DNA of 11,426 bases from Candidatus Dormiibacterota bacterium (GTDB lineage: Bacteria > Chloroflexota > Dormibacteria > UBA8260): assembly GCA_955652545.1 (NCBI GenBank), contig CATPCA010000226.1, forward strand, positions 1-11,426, in the 5' to 3' direction. Both the position numbers and the translations under genes were made by a program. Of this stretch, positions 6,427 through 11,426 are shown one piece after another (the stretch's first letter is position 1; each line of letters opens with the position of its first letter). Below the pieces are notes generated by a model, which saw only the letters and a program-made list of their open reading frames with translations, made no database searches and had not been told where the DNA came from.

Positions 6427-6855
6427 GTGCCCGACCAGCCTCCGCCGACTCCTCCGCTCCAGCCACCCCCGCCGCCGATGCCGCAGACTCCGCCGCCGCC
6501 CGGTCAGCCGCCGTACCCGGGGTCCTATCCGCAGGCGTACAACCCGATGTCCCCGCCCGGGACGCAGTTCATGACCGGTCAGTACGCGCAGGCGATGCGA
6601 CCGTCGAATGGCGTCGGAACCGCGGGCGGGGTTGTCGGCATCGTCGCAGCAGTCTTGCTCTGGTTTCCGTACGTCGGGCTGATCCTCGGAGTGATCGGCG
6701 TTGTTCTCGGCGCGGTGGGCCTCAGCCGTTCCAACCGGTTGTACGGCGCGGGCAAGGGGATGTCGATCGCCGGCATCGTGTGCGGCGGAGTCGCGCTGAT
6801 CATCAACATCCTGTTCATCGTCGCGATCTACACCGCGGTCAGCACGGTCCACTGA
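6427..6855 (+). CDS. Proline-rich DUF4190-type small membrane protein
   Basis: A 142-residue protein. Residues 1-45 are strongly proline-rich (PPPTPPLQPPPPPMPQTPPP type) with Tyr/Gly/Gln-rich spacers to about 60. A hydrophobic core (about 65-98) is followed by SRSNRLYGAGKGMSIAGIVCG and a second helix to about 136. The two-helix hairpin with the polar GxGxxxxIAG linker is the DUF4190 pattern common in actinobacteria, where the proline-rich tail is probably cytoplasmic and may mediate protein contacts. The molecular function of the family is unknown. The GTG start fits the adjacent -10. A UUCG hairpin follows 31 nt after the stop. It is divergent from the SDR operon. Confidence 0.82.
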   Translation: MPDQPPPTPPLQPPPPPMPQTPPPPGQPPYPGSYPQAYNPMSPPGTQFMTGQYAQAMRPSNGVGTAGGVVGIVAAVLLWFPYVGLILGVIGVVLGAVGLSRSNRLYGAGKGMSIAGIVCGGVALIINILFIVAIYTAVSTVH

Positions 6856-6886
6856 CTGCGTCGGCGCTGTGCATGGGTCGCGAGAA

Positions 6887-6900
6887 GCTCCTTCGGGAGC
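6887..6900 (+). terminator. UUCG-tetraloop hairpin after the DUF4190-like gene
   Basis: GCTCC-TTCG-GGAGC forms a 5-bp stem capped by the very stable UUCG tetraloop, 31 nt after the stop at 6855. There is no following T-tract, so it may act as an mRNA 3'-end stabiliser or a weak/Rho-assisted terminator. The rest of 6856-7042 shows no gene I can support. Confidence 0.4.
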
Positions 6901-7042
6901 GAGTTGACCTCGGCGATGTGCCGGGGCGGGCCAATGTGGGGCTGAAGGGGATCGCCCTCATGACAGCCCTGCCTGCAGACTCGCCGGGGCGGAGCGCGCG
7001 CGCCGGTCTCGGGGTGGCGGACCACGGTGTCGCACGGGCGGG

Positions 7043-7048
7043 TAGAGT
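7043..7048 (+). promoter_or_regulatory. -10 hexamer TAGAGT upstream of the uORF/methyltransferase
   Basis: TAGAGT lies eight bases before an ATG at 7057, the leaderless distance seen at other promoters in this window, and about 50 bases before the TTG start of the methyltransferase. It is the best promoter candidate for that gene. Confidence 0.5.
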
Positions 7049-7056
7049 CGCCCACA

Positions 7057-7104
7057 ATGTCGGCCTGTAGCCGACGCCCGCAGTTCGGGGAGAAGCGAGG
7101 TTGA
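7057..7104 (+). CDS. Putative leaderless 15-residue upstream ORF (leader peptide)
   Basis: ATG at 7057 begins MSACSRRPQFGEKRG and stops at TGA 7102-7104, overlapping the TTG start of the methyltransferase (TTGA). With the TAGAGT 8 nt upstream, the transcript would start at or near this ATG. The methyltransferase Shine-Dalgarno (7087-7092) lies inside the uORF, so translation of the leader would pass over and terminate exactly at the downstream start. That is a layout for translational coupling or attenuation. It contains one Cys and four Arg/Lys after residue 5, but no run of a single amino acid. Purely sequence-based; too short for homology. Confidence 0.4.
   Translation: MSACSRRPQFGEKRG
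7087..7092 (+). promoter_or_regulatory. Shine-Dalgarno GGGGAG deciding the TTG start
   Basis: GGGGAG ends 8 nt before the TTG at 7101. An in-frame TAG at 7068-7070 blocks any longer reading, so this site fixes TTG 7101 as the methyltransferase start. Confidence 0.65.
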
Positions 7105-7664
7105 CTTGGCTCGAGCGGTACGGTCAACGCGTTCGCCTGGAGAAGGCGCGACCGTACATCCCGGCGGGTGCACGGGTACTCGACATCGGCTGCTGTGACG
7201 GCGCGCTCTTCCGATCGCTCAACGGTACGATCAGCGGTGGTGTGGGCATCGATCCGGATGCCCCGAAGAGCGACGATGGCAAGTTCCGCTTCGTCAAGGG
7301 CCTCTATCCCGATGACTACGAGCACGACGGCGAACCTTTCGACGTCATCGTGGGACTTGCTGTCCTCGAACACCTCACGCCCAAGCAGCAGGACGCGATG
7401 GCGGTCGCCTGTTTTCGTCATCTACGGCCGAAAGGCCGCCTCGTGATGACCGTCCCGTCGCGTGCCGTGGACCCGATCCTTCATGTCATTCAGCAGGTTG
7501 GCCTCAGCGACCGTGACACCATGCACCTCGAAGAACATCACGGGTTCCACGCCGCGGACACCGGGCCGCTGTTCGAGAAGGCGGGATTCACTCTCACCGC
7601 GCGACGGCATTTCGAACTGTTCCTGAACAACCTGTTCGTCTTCACCAAGCCTGCTGCCGCGTAG
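7101..7664 (+). CDS. Class I SAM-dependent methyltransferase
   Basis: A 187-residue Rossmann-fold methyltransferase. Motif I VLDIGCCDG is at 26-34, the acidic residue of motif II is D51 (VGIDPDAP), FDVIVGLAVLEHL (80-92) is the motif IV/post-strand-4 region, and LRPKGRLVMTVPS (108-120) is the post-IV strand typical of the Methyltransf_11/23 group. It probably acts in the cytosol on a small molecule or lipid-linked intermediate; HLEEHHGFH (142-150) is a His/Glu-rich stretch that could shape the active site. The TTG start has a good Shine-Dalgarno and overlaps the stop of a 15-codon uORF. It is a single gene, convergent with the tRNA. Substrate unknown. Confidence 0.88.
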   Translation: MTWLERYGQRVRLEKARPYIPAGARVLDIGCCDGALFRSLNGTISGGVGIDPDAPKSDDGKFRFVKGLYPDDYEHDGEPFDVIVGLAVLEHLTPKQQDAMAVACFRHLRPKGRLVMTVPSRAVDPILHVIQQVGLSDRDTMHLEEHHGFHAADTGPLFEKAGFTLTARRHFELFLNNLFVFTKPAAA

Positions 7665-7700
7665 GACCAAGGCAGCCGCCGCACCGGAGGCGATGCCCGG

Positions 7701-7721
7701 TAGGGGTCAGGTTAGGGGTCA
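7701..7721. repeat. Tandem 9-mer TAGGGGTCA (two copies, 12-bp period)
   Basis: TAGGGGTCA occurs at 7701-7709 and 7713-7721, separated by GGT, between the methyltransferase stop and the tRNA 3' end. Such short direct repeats can be regulator half-sites, but no promoter starts here on either strand. They may simply be slippage products. Confidence 0.6.
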
Positions 7722-7744
7722 AAACCGTCAGGAGCGCGGTCCTG
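7722..7744 (-). terminator. Weak intrinsic terminator candidate downstream of tRNA-Lys
   Basis: On the minus strand, CAGGA-CCGCGC-TCCTG (7744-7729) forms a 5-bp stem followed by ACGG and TTTT. This is about 15 nt after the encoded CCA of the tRNA. CGGTTTTGA flanks the hairpin on both sides (7757-7749 and 7727-7719). The stem is short, so confidence is low. Confidence 0.35.
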
Positions 7745-7758
7745 GAATTCAAAACCGG

Positions 7759-7835
7759 TGGTACCCGCGACAGGATTCGAACCTGTGACAAAGGGATTAA
7801 GAGTCCCCTGCTCTGACCAACTGAGCTACGCGGGC
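7759..7835 (-). tRNA. tRNA-Lys (anticodon CUU), CCA encoded
   Basis: Read on the minus strand, the full cloverleaf folds. The acceptor GCCCGCG pairs with CGCGGGT (one G-U at the first pair). The D stem is GCTC/GAGC. The anticodon stem GGGGA/TCCCT holds the loop CTCTTAA, giving anticodon CTT. The T arm is ACAGG-TTCGAAT-CCTGT. The discriminator is A, followed by an encoded CCA (7759-7761). The body is 74 nt without CCA. The 5' end is 29 nt after the stop of the PHP gene on the same strand, so it may be co-transcribed from upstream; no separate promoter is evident. Confidence 0.96.
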
Positions 7836-7864
7836 CCGGCGCCAGATTCTACCGGGCGGCCCCT

Positions 7865-8671
7865 TCAGGCCCGCGAACCGTCGCGCTCGCGGGACGGGCC
7901 GGCGCCGCTGCCGACGCGGCCCGTCCGGCGCTGGTACGAGAGCCAAATCATCGCCCTCTGCTGCTGGCCGAGCCGCGCCCGCCAGCCCGGCGGCGCCGGC
8001 GTGATCCCGGCCAGCGGCGACGTGGTGCGAGCCTCCAGTGCAGCTCGCAGCCCCTTGGCGCCGCGACCGTCGAACACCGTGACCACCCGGCCGACGTCGC
8101 CGGCGCCGAAGTGGCTGTCACCCGCTCCCACCGCGGCCCCGAGCTGCTCACGGTGCGCTGCGTAGTACTCGTCGAGGCGCTTCCACGTTCCCGGCAACAC
8201 CGGCGCTGTGTGCCGCAGCTCGATGCCGTCGACGCGCCGGCTGCTGAGCAGCCGATCAAGCCGTCCCTGCGACATCGAAGCGAAGTACGTCGGCATGAAC
8301 GGGTGCGCCACCAGCGCCAGGCCACCGTGGTCGTGGATGGCGTCGACGGTGTCGGCGACCGACATGTGCATGCGGATCTGCCTCTCGATGAACAACCCCA
8401 CGATGTGCGTTCCCGGCGGGAACACGCAGGTCACCTCCTCACCGCGCACCACGTCGACGCCCAGCGCCGCGCCCACCTCCGTGGCCTCTGACAGGTCAGG
8501 GATGGTGTCGTGGTCGGTCACGCATACCGCCGAGAGCCCGATCGCCGCCGCCGCTCGAACCAGGTCAGGTGCGGTCACCATGCCGTCGCTGGCGAGCGTG
8601 TGCGCGTGGACCTCGGCGGCGGAAAGCCCAGGTGGCAGCACGACGCGCTGCGCCCTGGCGGCCTCAGGCAA
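7865..8671 (-). CDS. PHP-domain metal-dependent phosphoesterase
   Basis: A 268-residue protein with a PHP domain over about 18-200. Motif I is VHAHTLASDG (H22, H24, D29), then TDHD (52-55), RGEEVT (E79 region), VAHPF (H123) and GAGDSHF (D185, H187), so the trinuclear metal site is complete. PHP proteins hydrolyse phosphoesters such as 3',5'-nucleoside phosphates, histidinol phosphate or polymerase-associated substrates; the stand-alone form here does not reveal which. The C-terminal 60 residues are Arg/Gly/Ser-rich. The start is either TTG 8671, with GGAG 7 nt upstream and an 8-bp overlap with the PAP2 stop, or GTG 8641, just before the first motif with a poor Shine-Dalgarno. I prefer TTG. 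It is the second gene of a PAP2-PHP unit. Confidence 0.85.
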   Translation of the reverse strand: MPEAARAQRVVLPPGLSAAEVHAHTLASDGMVTAPDLVRAAAAIGLSAVCVTDHDTIPDLSEATEVGAALGVDVVRGEEVTCVFPPGTHIVGLFIERQIRMHMSVADTVDAIHDHGGLALVAHPFMPTYFASMSQGRLDRLLSSRRVDGIELRHTAPVLPGTWKRLDEYYAAHREQLGAAVGAGDSHFGAGDVGRVVTVFDGRGAKGLRAALEARTTSPLAGITPAPPGWRARLGQQQRAMIWLSYQRRTGRVGSGAGPSRERDGSRA

Positions 8672-9593
8672 CCGCCCTCTCCGGGTCCGGTTTCGCCGGC
8701 ACCTCGCCCGACATGCGCGACTGCAGGACACCGACGCGAGGCACCGCCACCTTCATCATCACCCACCACGACAGGCCGGCGAGCGCCACGCCGGCGATCA
8801 CATCCACGACATAGTGCTCGCCGAGGAAGACAACGCTGAACCACACCAGGATGCACCACACGAACGCCAGCCACGCGGCACGCGGGTACACGCGGCGCAG
8901 GGCGAGGAAACCGAGGAACGGGAACGCCGCGTGCAGCGAGGGAAACGCGGCGACGGGGTTGGGATTGAGGCCGTTGTAGTAGCGGCTCACAGCGCTGGGC
9001 AGGGTGGTGCCGATGATGCGACGGAAGCCGCCGATCACACCCTGTTGCTCGGCGTACCAGGGGGGCGCCGTCGGCACCAGCAGGAAGATCACGAACGCGA
9101 CCAGCGCCATCCCCATCAACGCCGTCGTGAACCGGACGAACTGGACTCTGTCGACCAGCCAGAGCACCATGCCGATCGCGAAGGGAAAGGCGAAGTGCCC
9201 GAAGTACACCACCGTCGCCGCGTACTCGATGACGCGACCGCTGGTGCCTGCATCGAGGGCCTGCTGCAGCACAGCGGTCGGCACGTGACCGCCGAACAGT
9301 CCGGACTCGAGGTGAGCGAGGTCGGCGACGTGTGGGGCGAACCCGGCGTTGGGTGCCACCGCGCGCATGAACTCCCAGCCGAGGAAGATCACCACGAAGG
9401 GCACCCAGTCGCGGAGAAACCCGAGAAAACGGCCGCTCAGCACGGCGACCGGGATCAGCAGGAACAACAGGTAATCCGGTGATACGCTGATGCCGCGCCA
9501 GATCAGGATGCCGGCGACGGCCACCAGGTACGCCAGCGAAATGGCCACCAGCGGGCCGGGGCGACGGACACGGCGGAGCAGCTGGGACGACAC
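8664..9593 (-). CDS. PAP2_3/Aur1-like membrane phosphatase or phosphotransferase
   Basis: A 309-residue polytopic membrane protein with about six to eight helices from residue 15 onward. It carries AFPSLHAAF (216-224; PSLH with H221) and FLGEHYVVDVIAG (256-268; H260 and D264), corresponding to the second and third PAP2 phosphatase motifs. The KxxxxxxRP first motif is not seen. This pattern, with a GHVPT segment and the NPNPVAAFPSLH approach, fits the PAP2_3 group related to fungal Aur1 inositol phosphorylceramide synthase, which transfers or removes phospho-headgroups at the outer membrane face. The start is GTG 9593: a TAGACT -10 lies 10 nt upstream, and a longer reading would overlap the response regulator gene. 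The 3' end overlaps the PHP start. Substrate unknown. Confidence 0.85.
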   Translation of the reverse strand: MSSQLLRRVRRPGPLVAISLAYLVAVAGILIWRGISVSPDYLLFLLIPVAVLSGRFLGFLRDWVPFVVIFLGWEFMRAVAPNAGFAPHVADLAHLESGLFGGHVPTAVLQQALDAGTSGRVIEYAATVVYFGHFAFPFAIGMVLWLVDRVQFVRFTTALMGMALVAFVIFLLVPTAPPWYAEQQGVIGGFRRIIGTTLPSAVSRYYNGLNPNPVAAFPSLHAAFPFLGFLALRRVYPRAAWLAFVWCILVWFSVVFLGEHYVVDVIAGVALAGLSWWVMMKVAVPRVGVLQSRMSGEVPAKPDPERAVA

Positions 9594-9603
9594 GTCGCAC
9601 GCA

Positions 9604-9609
9604 AGTCTA
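9604..9609 (-). promoter_or_regulatory. -10 hexamer TAGACT for the PAP2-PHP unit
   Basis: On the minus strand, CGTAGACT is followed ten bases later by the GTG at 9593, giving a leaderless or few-nucleotide leader. No Shine-Dalgarno is present. The divergent response-regulator promoter starts 90 bp away. Confidence 0.45.
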
Positions 9610-9698
9610 CGCGGCGCCCCCAGCCCCGCCGTGGTGGAAGCGGTTGAGAATCTGCTGAGAAGCGCTGCGAACTCACGGGTGGCCGAACGGAGCGCTCC

Positions 9699-9704
9699 TA
9701 TACT
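9699..9704 (+). promoter_or_regulatory. -10 hexamer TATACT for the two-component operon (leaderless)
   Basis: TATACT is followed by seven bases and the GTG at 9712; it is the best -10 match in the window. It strongly favours GTG 9712 over any upstream in-frame start for the response regulator. Confidence 0.65.
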
Positions 9705-9711
9705 CGAACGC

Positions 9712-10413
9712 GTGATCGAGACCACTCGGGTGCTGGTGGTCGATGACGAGACCAGCATTCGCGATTTCATCTCTCTCGGCCTGCGCCACGAGGGCTTCGA
9801 GGTCCAGACCGCCGCTGACGGGCGCGCCGGCCTGCGCGCTGTCGACGAGTTCAAGCCGCATCTCGTGATCGTCGACCTGATGATGCCGCGCATGGACGGC
9901 TGGGAGATGTGCAAGGCGATCGCCGGCGACCGCAGCCGCGGGGTCATCATCCTCAGCGCACGCGACGAGACCGGCGACCGCATCCAGGGACTGGAGCTCG
10001 GCGCGGACGACTACCTGGTCAAGCCTTTCGACTTCGGTGAGCTGCTCGCTCGCATCCGCGCGGTGCTGCGCCGGCGCAACCCGGCGCTGTCACGCATCGT
10101 GCGCGCCGGCGATCTCGCGATCAACACGGCCACGCGCGAGGTCACCATCGGCAAACGCTCCGTGAGTCTCTCCGCACGCGAGTTCGACCTGCTTCACTAC
10201 CTGGCCGTCAACGCCGAGCAGGTGCTGCCGCGGCAGCGCATCCTCGACGAGGTCTGGGGCTTCAACTTCTTCGGCGACGAGAACAACGTCGAGGTGTACG
10301 TCCGCTACCTGCGCCAGAAGCTCGAGGATGCCACGCACGAACGCATCCAGACAGTGCGTGGCGTCGGCTACCGGTTGCGCGGCATCACAGCGCCGGCCAC
10401 ACCCGAGGGCTGA
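9712..10413 (+). CDS. OmpR/PhoB-family response regulator
   Basis: A two-component DNA-binding regulator of 233 residues, the standard OmpR length. Receiver residues are D11/D12 (Mg site), D55 as phosphoacceptor (VIVDLMMPRMDG), S82 in the Thr/Ser switch position (ILSARDE) and K104 (VKPF). A linker near 120 leads to the winged-helix effector (about 130-225) with SLSAREFDLLHYLAVN, the RQRILDEVWG segment, the EVYVRYLRQKLE recognition helix and the RGVGYRL wing. The start is GTG 9712, set by the TATACT -10. A histidine kinase follows immediately in the same frame, so this is a cognate pair. The target regulon is not evident; the divergent PAP2-PHP unit is the nearest candidate. Confidence 0.96.
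   Translation: MIETTRVLVVDDETSIRDFISLGLRHEGFEVQTAADGRAGLRAVDEFKPHLVIVDLMMPRMDGWEMCKAIAGDRSRGVIILSARDETGDRIQGLELGADDYLVKPFDFGELLARIRAVLRRRNPALSRIVRAGDLAINTATREVTIGKRSVSLSAREFDLLHYLAVNAEQVLPRQRILDEVWGFNFFGDENNVEVYVRYLRQKLEDATHERIQTVRGVGYRLRGITAPATPEG
10405..10409 (+). promoter_or_regulatory. Shine-Dalgarno GAGGG in front of an ACG codon
   Basis: GAGGG ends seven bases before ACG at 10417, ideal spacing for initiation there. No ATG, GTG or TTG lies at that distance in the kinase frame, and the next standard start (GTG 10456) has no Shine-Dalgarno. This suggests ACG initiation or a miscalled ATG. Confidence 0.45.
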
Positions 10414-10455
10414 GCCACGAACCGCTCACCCGGGCGCCTCGCCTTCCTGCGCAGC

Positions 10456-11426
10456 GTGCGCTGGCGGCTCACGCTCGCCTATGTCGCGCTGCTCGCCATG
10501 CTGCTCGCGGGCTTCGGCCTGTATCAGTACGTCTCGCTGCGCCGGAGCCTCATATCGGCGCGCGTCGCCGCGCTGCAGGGCGACATGACCACCGCACGCG
10601 CCCTGATCGCCCGCTCCACCGCGCCGGCGCGCGGTGCTCGCGTGCTCTGCACCACCGACGCCGGCGTCGACCTGGTCGGCCGCGTCGTGGCCACCACCGT
10701 CGCGACTGTGTCGGGGCATACGGTCGCCGTCATCGTCTACGACCGCAGTCTCCATGCCACCGCCCAGGCACCGGCCGGCAACGACCTGCCCCACCTCGCT
10801 CCCGCCGGGCTGCAGATGGCACAGAGCGGCACGCGCAGTGATCCCGAGGTGGTCGCCGGCGCGGGCGGCCAGGACCAACTGGTGGTTGGCTTCCCGGTGC
10901 GGCGGGGCGTATCCGGCGGCGATGTGTGCGGCGTCGCGCAGCTGTCCGCGTCGATGGCGCCGCTCAACACTGTCCTCGGTGACGAGCTCACCCTCCTCGC
11001 CGTGGGAAGCGCCATTGCTCTGCTGGTGGCTTTGCTCGCCGGCCTGCTGCTCACCGGCCGCGCGCTGCGTCCTCTGCACCGCCTCACCGCAACATCTCGG
11101 CGTCTCGCCGACGGCGACCTTCGCGCCCGCAGCGGCGTGGCGAATCGAGACGACGAGATCGGCGTCCTGGCTCGCTCGTTTGACGACATGGCCGCGCGCA
11201 TCGAGTCGTCGTTCGCTGCCCAGCAGGCGTCCGAGGAGCGCACCCGACGGTTCATCGCCGATGCGTCGCACGAATTGCGCACCCCGTTGACCGCGCTCAA
11301 GGGGTACATCGACGTGATCCGTCGCGGTGCCACCCCAGACCCGGCGGCGCTCGACGCGGCACTCGAGGCGATGGGCCGCGAGGCCGAGCGGATGCGCGTG
11401 CTGGTGCTCGACCTGCTCACCCTGGC
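10456..11426 (+). CDS. Sensor histidine kinase (partial, runs off the right edge)
   Basis: An inner-membrane sensor kinase pairing with the upstream response regulator. From GTG 10456: TM1 about 5-27, an extracytoplasmic sensor region about 28-175, TM2 about 178-200, HAMP about 201-252 (RALRPLHRLTATSRRLADGD, then DDEIGVLARSFDDMAARI), and the HisKA box with phosphoacceptor H272 in DASHELRTPLTALKGY. The window ends in the dimerisation helix after LVLDLLTLA, so the ATPase domain is missing. The frame is continuous with the regulator's TGA (10411). If ACG 10417 is used, the N-terminus gains 13 residues (MNRSPGRLAFLRS) and fits the GAGGG Shine-Dalgarno better. The sensor region has two cysteines (C65, C158). 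Ligand unknown. Confidence 0.94.
   Translation, partial: MRWRLTLAYVALLAMLLAGFGLYQYVSLRRSLISARVAALQGDMTTARALIARSTAPARGARVLCTTDAGVDLVGRVVATTVATVSGHTVAVIVYDRSLHATAQAPAGNDLPHLAPAGLQMAQSGTRSDPEVVAGAGGQDQLVVGFPVRRGVSGGDVCGVAQLSASMAPLNTVLGDELTLLAVGSAIALLVALLAGLLLTGRALRPLHRLTATSRRLADGDLRARSGVANRDDEIGVLARSFDDMAARIESSFAAQQASEERTRRFIADASHELRTPLTALKGYIDVIRRGATPDPAALDAALEAMGREAERMRVLVLDLLTL

Noticed and set aside
5399..6574. 391-codon plus-strand frame antisense to the SDR and running into the DUF4190-like gene
   Set aside because: Translation is low-complexity Arg/Ser/His and conflicts with two supported genes and their promoters.
6828..7421. 197-codon minus-strand frame opposite the methyltransferase
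   Set aside because: No recognisable domain. It would cover the methyltransferase promoter, uORF and SAM motif region.
7758..8165. Plus-strand frame starting within the tRNA (MVPATGFEPVT...)
   Set aside because: This is the familiar spurious translation of a tRNA gene's complement; the tRNA folds perfectly.
8208..9482. 424-codon plus-strand frame opposite the PHP and PAP2 genes
   Set aside because: Antisense shadow with no hydrophobic segments or motifs; crosses two real genes.
9490..9711. N-terminal extension of the response regulator upstream of GTG 9712
   Set aside because: The extension overlaps the divergent PAP2 5' end and both promoters, is not receiver-like, and the TATACT -10 lies immediately before GTG 9712.
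9594..9983. N-terminal extension of the PAP2 protein to 9983
   Set aside because: The added 130 residues are Ser/Arg-rich, antisense to the receiver domain of the response regulator, and lie upstream of the TAGACT -10.
1..11426. CRISPR array, IS element or prophage genes
   Set aside because: No regularly spaced repeats, transposase or integrase motifs, or phage structural genes are visible on either strand.

Overview
The window is GC-rich (G or C dominates third codon positions) and looks like chromosomal DNA from an actinobacterium. The clearest sign is promoter architecture: TAnnnT -10 hexamers lie 6-10 nt upstream of ATG/GTG starts that have no Shine-Dalgarno sequence, as expected for leaderless mRNAs. 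GTG/TTG starts, GTGA overlaps and the protein families present agree with this. I cannot place it below phylum; an Acidimicrobiia- or Thermoleophilia-like lineage is only a guess. No phage, plasmid, IS or CRISPR signature is visible.

Layout from left to right. Positions 1-288 form a large foldback: the first 94 bases are a perfect inverted copy of 195-288, including the last 23 codons and stop of pepP, around an imperfect palindromic core. This may be a contig-end artefact or a real inverted duplication. Next comes pepP (Xaa-Pro aminopeptidase, minus), divergent from a macrodomain ADP-ribose hydrolase gene (plus). A minus-strand operon follows, read right to left: SDR oxidoreductase, an extended-SDR/epimerase-like gene with a damaged or unusual 5' end, a membrane-bound spermidine-synthase-like methyltransferase-fold protein, and a UbiA prenyltransferase. 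The last two junctions are GTGA overlaps. Divergent from the operon is a small proline-rich DUF4190-type membrane protein.

From 6856 to 7100 there is a leader region with a UUCG hairpin and a probable leaderless 15-codon uORF, whose stop overlaps the TTG start of a class I SAM methyltransferase. A tRNA-Lys(CUU) gene follows on the minus strand. It lies downstream of a two-gene minus-strand unit: a PAP2_3/Aur1-like membrane protein and a PHP-domain metallohydrolase. Divergent from that unit is a two-component system: an OmpR-family response regulator and a sensor histidine kinase that runs off the right edge. The kinase has a good Shine-Dalgarno placed in front of an ACG codon.

Functionally this is mostly housekeeping and membrane or lipid-related metabolism. 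Nothing is a demonstrable new defence or mobile system. The parts most worth a second look are the left-edge inverted repeat, the start-less epimerase inside a tight UbiA/spermidine-synthase-like operon, the uORF-methyltransferase arrangement, and the ACG-start kinase.
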